Shown here: piece by piece, positions 43,801 through 54,600 of the stretch
Layout of the letters: every line of letters starts with the position of its first letter
Position numbering within the stretch: the first letter of the stretch is position 1
From: Aurelia coerulea
Lineage: Eukaryota > Cnidaria > Scyphozoa > Semaeostomeae > Ulmaridae
DNA length: 64,000 bases
NCBI GenBank assembly: GCA_039566865.1
Contig: CM076955.1
Location: forward strand, 2,606,501-2,670,500
Direction of reading: 5' to 3'
Notes under the pieces: generated by a model
Told to the model about the DNA's origin: nothing
What the model saw: the letters and a program-made list of their open reading frames with translations, nothing else
The model's database searches: none
Made by a program: the position numbers and the translations under genes

Positions 43801-46800
43801 GCTAGCTTTGCCTTTAAAGACTTGCGTATACATAATCTGTTGCCATTTGCCTTTGATATGAAAAAGAAATGAGGACCCAGGCCCCTTGCCACAGCCATTG
43901 CTAGTGACCTTCGCATTAACAATTAATCCTCCACTTGCATCACTTCCTAAAGATGCTGTTACTCCTTTTGAATGTGAATGTGCAACCATAGAACTGTCCA
44001 CTTTTCTCCATTCTGAAACGAAAAAAAAAACCGTTATGGGACATTGTTGTTTTAAAGGCAATTTGACACGCATCTGATCAAGGGCGCCTCCCGGGGGGGG
44101 TACTTGACCAGGTTTTGGTCGGGGACGTGCCATCGAAGCTTCAAAAACATACCCGTTCCTTATACCAATTTTGCAAAAAAGTATACCCGACTTTATACCA
44201 ATTTTGCGAAAAAGTATACCCGACCTTGTACCAATTTTCCGAAAAAGTATACCAAAATCGTTCTTTAAACCAAAATTGCGAAAATCGATACCGTTCCTTA
44301 TACCAAAATCGTGAAAATCGATACCGTTCCTTATACCAAAATCGTGAAAATCGATACCCTTCCCGATGGCACGTCCCCGTACCCAAAATATGTGAAGTAC
44401 CCCCCCCCGGGGGGCGCCTACCTTGTAGGAAGTGTGTTTATTCCCGGTACTGTACGCGTAGTAACTGGTGTCCTATGACCCGGTCCAGTTAATCTTTGTA
44501 TATCATAAGGGATTTTCAAATTCTAACGTCTGTTAGAGTTGACCAATCAAAAATCACGCTGTCTGATTCCCTGTGGCCAGATCGTATAACAGTTGATATC
44601 GTGTTACATAAACACCGGAATTTGAAACCAAAAGTTATTCATACGTCATCTTGACCTTAAGAGGACTGACGCTGTGTACTGCTTGGTCACGGTACGGTTC
44701 TAGGACACTCTCTGTACTGGGTCACAGGACACCAATTACTCTGCAGTACTGGGAATAAACACACTTCCTACAAGGTAGGTGCCCTTGATCTGATTGGATG
44801 ATAATGACAATTCAAAGATTAGGAGAAGAGACCAATTTGATAATCGAAAAGGAGACTAGGGAGAGCGGTTTGTCCTGGTAAATGGCGGATGCAATGCAGG
44901 TCTGGTAAATGGCTGCCACGCCACGGAGCTTCTACGAGTGATAAATTTCAGCATAGGTTCAAAATCTTTATCTCGGCGTAAAAAGGTGGGTGTAAAATTC
45001 AATGACCTATTTCTTCTGATTCAATGGCTTGAAAGAAACTTTAGATACTTATCTATAACTCTACCTTTGGACTTTTCAGAAATTTTGAATATTTTTGGAA
45101 ATTACAGCGTATCTTACATTTCATCTCAGTTGAGGATGTGACGTCATCAAATTTATAAATCATAAACCAGATGAGTGACAGATTTTTGCTTGGTACCATA
45201 TTGTAGGCATTCATAAACTATGGTTTTCTTCCAAATTATTTCATGTTACGTCAAACAGTTTAGAAATTACGATGGTTTTAAGTTTTCTTGAAAATTTTTC
45301 TTGAAGTCTTGAAAAAGAACAAAAACACTCTAATTCTGAAAATAGTGAAGTTTTCAGAAAATTCCAATGGTAGAATTATAGAGAATTTCTTTGAAGTTTC
45401 TTTGAAGTCCTTCAGTTCAAAGAAATAGGTCACTCAATTTTACACCAGCCTTTTCAAAGATTTGGAACCTATGCAATAAATTCCCTCTACAGGGCTGTTG
45501 GTTTCAAATTTTTGGTTTGAAATTATTGGCTGCTGATCCCATTGACTAGACTTATCTTATCTTGTCTTGTCTTAGCCTTTTGCTATGCTAGTAAAGTTCA
45601 AAGCAGATCAACAGCTGGGAAACCTATTACCAGGCGCGAGAATCTCTTTGTTTCTTTGCTAATTCTTGTTTGGATTGTGGTTCGATTCTCCGCCCTTCTT
45701 TTCACAAAGTCAAACATGCTTTCTGCGCATGATCACAGGTTTCCTTTTTGGGAATAACCGTTGCTTTTTGAACCATAGTTGATAGTAACTATGTTTGAAC
45801 TTTGATGATTCGTATCCCCAAGATCCCCAACATCAAAAAGTACGTTTGGCTATTCCTTTCTCGAAAGACATCAGAGGATATATCAGCTGAGATGCATGCA
45901 CAGAAACGTTTCATACCGTTTTCAAACGCCGGTTACATGGGTGACACAAGGGGAGGAATAGAGGGGGCTACAGCCCCCGGTTAAGAAAACGTTTCAATGT
46001 AACCGAAAGGCCAAAACGGTGTTATTTCGTAGCGTTTTCTTTGAAAATGGTACAGTGTAAACGGGGTCCTTACTTTGCAAACTGCACTGAATCATCTTGG
46101 CAGCTCGAATATTTTTAATGAGTTCGACTTTGCTTGTTTCCAGATATCGATGAACCATTTGCATCCCATCTTGGCATGTTGCTGACTTTATTTGACTTCT
46201 AAAGGATCAAAATCAAACACAAATGAGACATGGAAGGTTGTTTCCTTTCGCAAGTATGAAAGGTGTATACTCGATGCACGCCACTTTTGGATTTGTCGTT
46301 GGCCAGAAGATTCTGGGATTTTTAGATACACTTTGGCTGGGAATTTTCTGGGATTGGGGTCTAAAATTCATGTGTTAAGTTATTCTGCAATGAAATAGAT
46401 GCAAAGGGCAAATCACCGCCAAAATAGCGTACTAGATTTTGTGGATTTTAGAATCTCTAAGATTTTTCAAAGATTTTTGAGAGTTTTCTGAGATTTTCGA
46501 AGACTTTGAAATTTTCAAATTTTCGAGATTTTGCAAGATTTTTCGAAAGTTGCAAGATTTTCGAGGATTTTTGAGATCTTCAAAGAATTATCAAAGTTGT
46601 TTTTTGAGAAGTTTTATCATTTGTTGGGAAGACGTGTGTGTTGTTTAAAGTTTTGAAGATTCTTAGGGATTTCTTTGAGGTTTTGAAGATTTTGTGAAGA
46701 TTTTGTGATTAGCATGATTTTTTGAGATTTTGTTTAGAAAATTGTAATAATGGAATTTTAGCGTCAAGGTTCTTATAAAACTAGGCTCTTTTAAGCGGGT

Positions 46801-46988
46801 TTCTACTGTATCGTTCTACTCTCATGTTCGTGAAATGCTGGAGCAAAAACGTGCATGTGACAAAAACGATGAGACGAACTAAAATACTGGACTTACCGTT
46901 CTGTACCTGGATCTTTTAATCTTTGGGCAGAGAGACTTGCCCCGAAGAGAAACACCACCAAAACAGCAACAAAGTATGTTTGACGCAT
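40814..46988 (-). CDS. Predicted secreted protein, paralogue B (possible Ig-like C-terminus)
   Basis: Tandem paralogue of the 38203-34256 gene, function unknown. Minus-strand exons: 46988-46907, 46181-46074, 44012-43778, 43283-43183, 41010-40814; 723 nt, 240 residues, stop TGA. Signal peptide MRQTYFVAVLVVFLFGASLS. Exon 2 has one copy of the segment duplicated in A (VHRYLETSKVELIKNIRAAK), and six Cys are predicted after the signal. Exon 5 ends in the same GIYTYTSCGTPEYVIKDIFV. The GTAAGT after ACAGAACG, used in A, would break the frame here; the donor CCAG|GTACAG ten bases earlier, with acceptor CAG|CAACAT, restores it. That choice is inference; alternatively exon 1 carries a frameshift and B is a pseudogene. 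Its introns are longer than A's because of inserted elements at 42601, 44090 and 44950. Confidence 0.65.
41530..41685. repeat. Foldback in paralogue B's 5' flank
   Basis: CCATGGGCCCTAGTAAAA at about 41531 and its complement at about 41665-41685. The orientation places it in the intron between exons 5 and 4. Confidence 0.55.
42601..42921. mobile_element. MITE, AAAGGGGCTCCGTCGTC family, full copy
   Basis: Starts TTAAAGGGGCTCAGTCGTCA and ends TGACGACGGAGCCCTTTAA. Shares CATTGTTCATCCATTATTCT and the GATATCACCTTTCAAAAAAC block with the other copies. Located in an intron of paralogue B. Confidence 0.7.
44066..44795. repeat. Foldback element carrying a later insertion
   Basis: Outer arms ATCTGATCAAGGGCGCCT and AGGTGCCCTTGATCTGAT; the inner arm TTGTAGGAAGTGTGTTTATT pairs with its complement at about 44755. 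The left arm is split by the 44090-44411 element. Confidence 0.7.
44090..44411. mobile_element. G-tract satellite-core element, copy f
   Basis: 322 bp flanked by GGGCGCCT (44082-44089 and 44412-44419). Ends CCCGGGGGGGGTACTTGACC and AAGTACCCCCCCCGG; subterminal GACGTGCCATCG and GATGGCACGTCC. The core is 26- to 28-bp repeats such as ACCAATTTTGCGAAAAAGTA. Confidence 0.85.
44950..45475. mobile_element. MULE-like MITE, copy 3
   Basis: 526 bp, AGCATAGGTTC...GAACCTATGCA, flanked by ATAAATTTC and ATAAATTCC (8 of 9 identical). Confidence 0.75.
45890..46072. repeat. GTTTACACTG-type element fragment
   Basis: CGTTTTCAAACGCCGGTTACA and GGTACAGTGTAAACGGGGTC bracket a G-rich block (GGGGGCTACAGCCCCCGG). 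A related fragment with ACGGCATGATTTCGTACTGC lies at 37370-37440, also just beside exon 2 of the other paralogue. Confidence 0.4.
46440..46745 (+). repeat. Degenerate AGATTTTY repeat
   Basis: AGATTTTCGAAG, AAGATTTTTCGAAAG, TGAGATTTTGT and similar recur irregularly for about 300 bp. Confidence 0.55.
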
Positions 46989-47074
46989 CTTTTCTATACT
47001 AAATCTTGCAGTCTGTGACTTGCCTTTCGTCAATTTTCTCTTTCTAAACTGGGACTCTGGGCCAACTTATTCGG

Positions 47075-47082
47075 TTTTTAAA
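47075..47082 (-). promoter_or_regulatory. Degenerate TATA box of paralogue B
   Basis: TTTAAAAA in the minus strand, in the same context (GCNTTAAAAACC) as TATAAAAA of paralogue A. Confidence 0.35.
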
Positions 47083-47110
47083 GCATACATCCTGTCAACA
47101 AGATGTGTTA

Positions 47111-47809
47111 AATCCGGACCAAGGTGTTAACAATAATTGCTAAGCTGTCTTTTTCTTCTGGGCTAGACGGATTGTTGGGCATACGTTCAAAGCACGACAT
47201 CAAGTTTCAATCGTAACCGGGGGTTCCTTGAGATGGAAATTTATGTTTCGTAGCAGTGTCATTTCCTCACAAATCCCAAAGAATATGACAACAGAGAATA
47301 TGAAGAGTGCATTAATTTGAGCATACTATGATTTTAAATTAGCCAATCAAGGAGCACATCAAAGTTTATAGTGCTCAGCTCACTTGGCCCTCTGCTTGGC
47401 TAATTTGGAATTATAGTGCACTGTCATTTGATTTCGAGTACCTAATGTTGCCAGTTAAAGAGCCATTGTCACCCAGGGTCCTTTGCGGGTACGCTGCAAT
47501 TTCACACTGTCTCATAATTAAATTTGGCCTAAGCGGACAATATGCACCGCAGTCGTTGGACCCTGTGGACCGATAGAAAAATGCTACTTACACTGAACTT
47601 GTAGACTGATTACATCAGGGAGATATAGATATAGATACGGATTACATGTCGTAGTTGCGCTCCTTGATAAACTGATAATCGCTATACCCGTTGAAGCGTA
47701 GCGTAGTGCCGTGATCCAATTCAATAAACGAAGCGAAAGCTGGGGCTGAGGTACTTAGTCTAGAACTGATGTATCATAGAAAATCAAGAAAAGGCACGGA
47801 AGGCCTTGG
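47111..47809. other. Intergenic, nothing recognised
   Basis: Between the paralogue B promoter and the next foldback. No coding frame, terminal repeat or RNA gene noticed. Confidence 0.4.
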
Positions 47810-48178
47810 TCTTAGGGGTGTTTTCAAACAAAGACCAACTACCGAAGACTGAAGATAGAAAGTAGCTAAAACATATAGAGTCATAAATTCGAAGACTCTG
47901 GTTTGGTGTAATATTGTCTTGTCTCTATTGGTCTATTTGCTTAAAAACAATGACTGTTAGCTTTGTTTGGATTGATTCTATCCACTGTCATTTAGTCTTC
48001 TTTTCTCAAATTTAGTGGCGTCAATCCCTGGCCAATCTGCAAAACGAAGACCGAAGACGTCTGCAATTAAATTTCTTGGGATTATGCTTATTTCAATGTG
48101 AGTTTATGGCTCTATGTATCTTTGTCCTCGTTTTCTATCTTCGGTCTTCAGTCCTCGTTTTATGAACACCGTTTGTCT
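47810..48178. repeat. Foldback element
   Basis: GGTGTTTTCAAACAAAGACC with CCGAAGACTGAAGATAG at the left pairs with CTATCTTCGGTCTTCAGTCC and GAACACC at the right. Confidence 0.65.
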
Positions 48179-48363
48179 CAATTCAGTTCTTCTGCAAATT
48201 CTCGCAGTTTTCCTTCGCGAACTTTTGACCCTCCTTGCTCGCAAATCTCCTATTTTCCTGAGATATTTGAAACATACCACTCCATGTATTGGTAAAAATA
48301 TGCACCTTTCTTTCAATTCAACGCTTAGGTTCTTTTAATTCATTCACTGAGAAAAAGGACACA

Positions 48364-48733
48364 CAGTAAATCCCCGCATCAAAGAACCTACTTTTTTGAG
48401 AGCCTGGCTGAATTAGGTTCTTATTTTAAAGGTACTTAGATTTATTTCAGGGTATAAAGGTTCTTAATGGTTCTTATTTTTAAAGCCTCATTTCTGTAAA
48501 TTTTTCATTTGTTTTGGCAATGTTACTATCTACTCTTAGGCTTCAAATAGCAAGGGAGGAGGTCCAAATTTTAACAGCCAATCAAAAATGAACTTTATTG
48601 CCCTTGTGATAAGAACATATTGGTTTATCAAACTGAAACAGGTTTTTAATTAGAAGGTGCATAATTCAGTAAATACAGACTGCACGTTCTTATTTTTTTT
48701 TAGGTTCTTACATGCGGAGATTTGCTGTACTCC
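48364..48733. mobile_element. MITE, ACAGTAAATCCCCGCAT family, copy 1
   Basis: Left ACAGTAAATCCCCGCATCAA, right TTACATGCGGAGATTTGCTG. Subterminal GAACCTA/TAGGTTC. Copy 2 lies in a HAGH intron ending at 57712. Confidence 0.65.
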
Positions 48734-49289
48734 CTGCGATCGGAATCGCGTGACAATAGAATATGTTAGTTCTGAAAGCAACATAGTCTGATCAGCACGT
48801 TTGGTGAAGGTTTTTCCCACGTTCAAGCAGCTAAACCAGTCTATAAATACCTTACAACACTCTTGCTTTGACATACATGGCACTATAAATCTTTTCCGTA
48901 GAGAATGAGTGATTCATTTGGTTGCGTAACTGCTAAAATAGGAATGAGAGACAGGAGAAAAATTCACGAAACTGGCAAACTATCAGACAAAATTTAATCT
49001 TCAAATGTACAATTGACAGATTGACACAATATGAGCACAGTACTCAATTCCCCCATGCTAAGTTTTGTCTTGTCTAGATCGTGTCATGCAAACTGATGCA
49101 GTGCCAAATGGCATAATGTTCAATTTCGCCAATACAATGCCTTTTCTCGATGCAAACTGTCGAATGCAGAGCAAGACACAATATCTGTCTACTTATCTAG
49201 ACAATTGTGGTGAAGGTTTTCCCATGTGTCTATAAATTTGTCACAAATTTTGCTTTGACATACGTGACATACATGGCACTATAAATTTT

Positions 49290-49706
49290 CCCAGGGAGGG
49301 TACTCTCTAACTTTCAATACGGGGGGGTCCATGCCACTATTTCTTTGCTGACCCCTAAATATTAAGCCTAATGTTTTGGAGACCCCAAATATTGAGTCTA
49401 ATGTTTTGGAGACCCCAAATATTGCTATCTATTTCTGGGCCCCTAAAATGTTTTTGAATGATTTCAATTAAAGCTTCTTGATCTTTCTCAGTTTTTAAAT
49501 AGTACCAAAACATTTATCCCATGATTCGCAATTTCAGGGCCAAATTACACCATTCTTCCTTTCTTCAGATTCGTGGACCCCAAATATTGAATTTTGGTCC
49601 ATGTTGTAATTTACAGACCCCAAATATTGGCTTAACGTAAAATTTCGGACCCCAAATATTGGCATGGACCCCCCCGTATTGAAAGTCAATGAGTACCCCC
49701 CCTGGG
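49290..49706. mobile_element. G-tract satellite-core element, copy g
   Basis: 417 bp, ends CCCAGGGAGGGTACTC and GAGTACCCCCCCTGGG, flanked by TAAATTTT at 49282-49289 and 49707-49714. Subterminal inverted TCAATACGGGGGGGTCCATG. Core repeats GACCCCAAATATTGA. Confidence 0.85.
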
Positions 49707-50129
49707 TAAATTTTCCGTCGAGAATGAGTGTGATTCGTATAAGATTAGGAATGAGGGATAGGATAAAAATTCACATTTGCTGTGTACATTTTGAAATTTC
49801 ACCAAAGATTGATTGATTGGCCGAGATTGAAGAAAAGAAATTCGCAACGGAAGAATTATTCTTGTGTCTTTGGGCACATGCCGTAAGAAGTGTGGGAATA
49901 GGAAATGTTAGACTGGTTACAAGTTCGTAGTTGTCTGTCGTTGTTGTTGTTGCGATAACTAGGACTCAAAGGGAAGATCAAACTTCGTCCGTTATGCCCT
50001 AATGCCAAAAATCAAATACATCAAGTCCTTTGTTAACTAAAGCATGCTTAGCACCAATTGAATGTTAAAAGCACCATATTTGTTCTTCTTTTGTGTTCAT
50101 CTGTGGCGAGTATAGGGGGATCGCGGAAC

Positions 50130-50244
50130 ATGTCCTCAAAAAGTGACATTTCACCTCAGACATCTGCTTCCTGCTGCGGCACGGTAACCATCTTAAAGCA
50201 ACCTCGTTTTCAGATTGGCCTAGGCCAAATTTTTTCTTGTGCAA
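50130..50244 (+). other. Possible upstream HAGH exon
   Basis: An ATG at 50130 opens a frame that could splice at GCAA|GTGCAA (phase 1) to the acceptor at 51613 and stay in frame with HAGH, adding a Cys/Ser/Gln-containing N-terminus. The donor is weak. A mitochondrial or untranslated leader elsewhere is equally possible. Confidence 0.2.
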
Positions 50245-51336
50245 GTGCAAGCCTGAGGTATGCAAGCTTATACTGTAGCAAGAATCTCAAGCATTCTCAA
50301 GAATCTATCAAGTTTTTCGAGGACGCTTAGATCATTTGACAGACTTCAGTGGAAAGGTGAGTATTCGAATGAAAGAAAGTATATCCGTGCAAAATGATGT
50401 TTCATTTTGTATTGTAAATCTATGCTTTTGTGCTTGTCTTCTGTTTGAGAGTGAGTTTTGTGGGGAGGGGAGGGCATGATGAAAATATAAAAAGAAAACA
50501 AGTTGATAAATAAAGCAAGCAAAAGTATATGGGCAAAGCAGCAGTTTCAATGTGCATATCATGATTGCACAAATAAAGCTTGGGATCAACAGAATTGCAG
50601 AATGCAGACCAGTCTGCAGAGTATGGTACTTTTCGACGAGATCTCCGGTGTGCAACGAGAAATTTCTTTTGTTCTCTATTGTCTAATTTGAATAGCCTAT
50701 TGAAAATCTCAGGCGTGCAAGTGCCATACTCTGCACACCTGAATGCAGATAGATTTACAGTAAACCTAGAAAATGTTGTTTTCTTGCCAATATGGGAGCA
50801 ATTGAACAGCATCATAACAGAAAGAACATCCATAACATGTTAGGCCAACTTATAAGATTCAATGCGCAGACAGTGGACACATTTTTTGGAAAAGGAAAAG
50901 AGCTGCAGGCTCCTACTGGTATAATTACGTATTAGCTCACATAAAGCATTTGTGCAATGTTAAAAGCTTGCATTTACAAGGAGCAAAAAAATCTAAAAGT
51001 ATCCCATTCAAATCGATGTCCCACGCGTGCTGTGAATAGTAAATTTCTTCCAAAAATTCAGGAAATTCCTAGGAGTTTTTTGTCCTGGAAAATTGTATTT
51101 TATGAGCAGGCCAAATTTAGCAAGAGCTTCACATGTTTCTTTTGTCTTCCTTCACTTATTTGTCATCAGATCGGTCCATGGAAATGAGGCTTTGGAGGTT
51201 TTCAGCCAAAGGGCCACAAGCAAAAAATGGCAAAAACGTTTGATTCCTATCTTGGCTGGCACTGGGCTTGAGTAAATAAGCAATGAGTGTTTTGAAATTT
51301 CCATGTAATTGCAAGCTGTGGACAAGCCAGAGCCAA

Positions 51337-51527
51337 AGGTGAAGGTGAAGTTGCGGTTTTTAGCGCCAAGCGCTCGGATCGCAGAAGTAGAATAGGCCTA
51401 ATCGAAGCCGTGACCCCTTGTCATGATGCTGAAGTGATGGGGCTCTACCTGGGATCGAACCCGGTCCACCTGACTGTTCTAGCTGCAATGTCAGAGGATT
51501 GCACCACTGCATCTGCTGGACTCACCC
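51337..51527 (-). mobile_element. tRNA-derived SINE, copy 2
   Basis: Minus-strand B box GGGTTCGATCCC and the same tRNA-unrelated body (TCATGACAAGGGGTCACGG) as copy 1. It lies about 85 bp upstream of the first confirmed HAGH exon. Confidence 0.7.
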
Positions 51528-51612
51528 ATGTAATCACTCTCTTTTATATCTCTATTCTTGCCAAACAACCTTTATTCATTCTATTTCATCAACTTTTGTC
51601 ATTTTTGTCCAG

Positions 51613-54600
51613 CCTATCATACCAAAACTACAAGTGTCTTTGCCAGCAGCATGAGGGTAAAACTTCTGCCAGCATTAGATGACAATTACATGTACTTGCT
51701 CATTGATGAGAAAACAAATGATGCTGCAATCATTGATCCAGTCGAGCCTGCAAAGGTAAATATTGTGACCTACTTTTCAAAAATTTTCTGACAAAATCTT
51801 TTGGAATGAATTTACTAGTTGTTTCCTCCATGGTCTTGGACACCTTGAGATGATGAATTGAGTTATTAGTGTTGAAGTTAATTTTGAGGGTACAAGCCAT
51901 GTTGCTGCGTACACCAGAATTAGCTGCTTAGCTTCCTACTCTCCAACTCTAAACAGCAAATGAAAACTTTTTGATTTTTGACTGCTTGCTTGCTCAAGTA
52001 GCAAGGACAGATTTTTTAAGACAAACACCTAAATTCAAAATGATTAACGACTACAGACATGGAAATTCTCTCAACCAATAATTCAAAACAAACAAAGCCG
52101 CAAAAGTTTCTCTGAAACCCAGGTAACTAGCGCGCTCATTGTGCATTCCAGAAATTGTTTTTTACAGCAAACATGAGCATATATCGAAGGAAGAACGATA
52201 TATCTACACGTCTAACTTAAGCATTTTATTTCTTTGGTTCAGAAGCTGAGCAGTAAATGTTTTGATTACACCCAAAAAATAAGAGAATTGAATCGCCCCA
52301 CAATCGGCTTTTGAACCAACAAATTAAAGGCCTGAGACAGATGTGTACTGTAGACATATCCTTCTTCTTTCAATCTATGCTCATGTTTGCTCTGAAAAAC
52401 AGTTTCTGGAATGCACGAAGAGTGAGCTAGATACCTGGGTTTCAATGACAACTTGTGCGGCTTTGCTGTTTTGAATTACTGGTTGAGAGAATTTCCTTTG
52501 TCTGTGATCGCTAATCACTTTGAATTGCGGTGTCAATTAATATCAACTCATGCTGTTGTCTTACAAAAACTGTCCTTGTTTGCTCAAGTACAGTAGAAAG
52601 ATCCTGAGTTTGCCAACATTAGTGTAAAGGATGCAAGATCATTGAAGGAAAGAACTAACTGAAAATGTTGAAGACTTGCCTTATTCCTATGTAAACGTTT
52701 AATTCAAAATAGACTATAGTTTGAACAGGATATAATAAATTCCATAAATTAACCTGAATTTATCAGACTCTGCTCCAAGTATAACTTATTTATTTAAAAT
52801 GTATTCTTGCCAGAAACAATTGTACAACACACCTCCAAAAAGGTTGTGCTATTCCTATATTTGTAGTAATGTAAATTCTTATGTTGATTTTGTTACAGGT
52901 TTTTTTTCATATTCAATATAAAATTTTACAAAAGAAACTACTTAAGACACTGTGTGCAAACTAATTTACTACACTATAAGGGTGATGATACCACGGAGAC
53001 CAGGAGACTATGACAACTCCGCAGTAATTAACATAAGAAGAACGTGTAACTAAACTAAACTCAAATAATACAACAACAAAAAAATACACAAAACTATTCT
53101 TACTGATGAATACTAAAGTTGATTTCACTTTGTATGTCATGCTAACTTTGGACCAACATAGGCAAAAATGCTGAACAACAGGACTCCGGTCGAGTGGATT
53201 TACAATGAAAACAAATACTGCCGTCACTGCTTCCCATCCAGAGTCCTCGTTGATTAGGACCATCAGCCCATGCAATCAGGCCTTTTCCACAAAGTGGGTG
53301 ATCTGACGATTCAATTTCTGATTGGATGGATTTGTGCCCAATATGCCTAACATCCAATGTGAAACAGCAAAGCAAGAGAAGAATAAGTGATGGGATTGGT
53401 GACTTGGAAGCAGTGCCTATTTTAAGCCGAATTTACAAGACCACAATCAGCGGCGTGGCCAGGGTAAATTTATTGGAGGGTAATAGATTGGGGGGTCTGG
53501 GGGCGAAGCCCCCAGGAAAATTTTTGGGGCCACGCCCTTTTCTTTGGTTTAGAATACATCTCCCAATATTATGCTTGCCTTAAGCGACTACGAAACCTTG
53601 ATCGTTTTGCAACAGTTGTCCTATGAATCAGAGCACGAGGGAAATTTTTGATGAAAGATCCTTTACTTTGGCTTAGAATGCATCTCCCAATATCATGCGT
53701 GCCAGTGCTAAAATGAAAGATTGGCATTTCTTGGAAAATTCTTACCCAACCTATACCCAGCTATTTTCTCTTCGGTTTTAGAGGAATCTCGAGGACCATC
53801 CTTCCACAAATTGCCCCCCCCCCATGGCCATGCCACTGACCACAATCTGAAGAAACGGAGGTTTCTTCAAAAAAGAAATGTTGAGACCACCTTCCTGTGA
53901 ACAGTAGGAAATGCCCTTTCCACGATCCTTGTAGACTTGCCCCAAGTCTATTTCGTCAAAAAAAATTTCGTCAAAAAAATTTAAGGGAAGAGTGAAAAGC
54001 GATATAGCGATATAGCGATATAGTTTTGTAATATACTTTCCGGTAGACTTATTACAGTTGACAAAACAGACTTGGGGCAAGTCTATGTTCCTTGTTGATT
54101 GGGAAATATTCCTTTCAATTTGTTTTCACTTTCAAAGTTTTTGAGTTGGTTTCAATGTCTACTGAATCCCTATGCACGCTTTACTGAGACAAATATACGT
54201 AGACTACCAGAAAAATGTCTCGATAAGAAAATTGTCTCCTCTGGAATTGAACAATATCAGTGTACACGCCAATTATGGAAATGAATGTATATAACGTAAA
54301 TGCGAACAAGTCTTTCATACATAGCAAACGTTTCACGTTTTACATAGCCAAATTACATTACAATATTGTATTAAAGGAAAGGAAATATACATGTGGAAAG
54401 TTCAAAGGGTTTTTGAGACCACACATTCTAAATTTCAAGACCACATTTCACATTTTCAAGACCACAAAGTGTGGACAAGACCACACTAAAATAGGCACTG
54501 CTAGGAAGTGTCAAACAAAAGTTTAGAATTAACTTTTAGTCAAACCGACCAGTTTTGTTGCAGGTTCTGGCTGCAGTACGAGAGGAGAATGTGAAATTGA

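Noticed and set aside
44115..44492. Open frame with repeated YQNRENRYRSL-type peptide
   Set aside because: It lies within the core of the 44090-44411 transposon; the periodicity is that of the DNA repeat.
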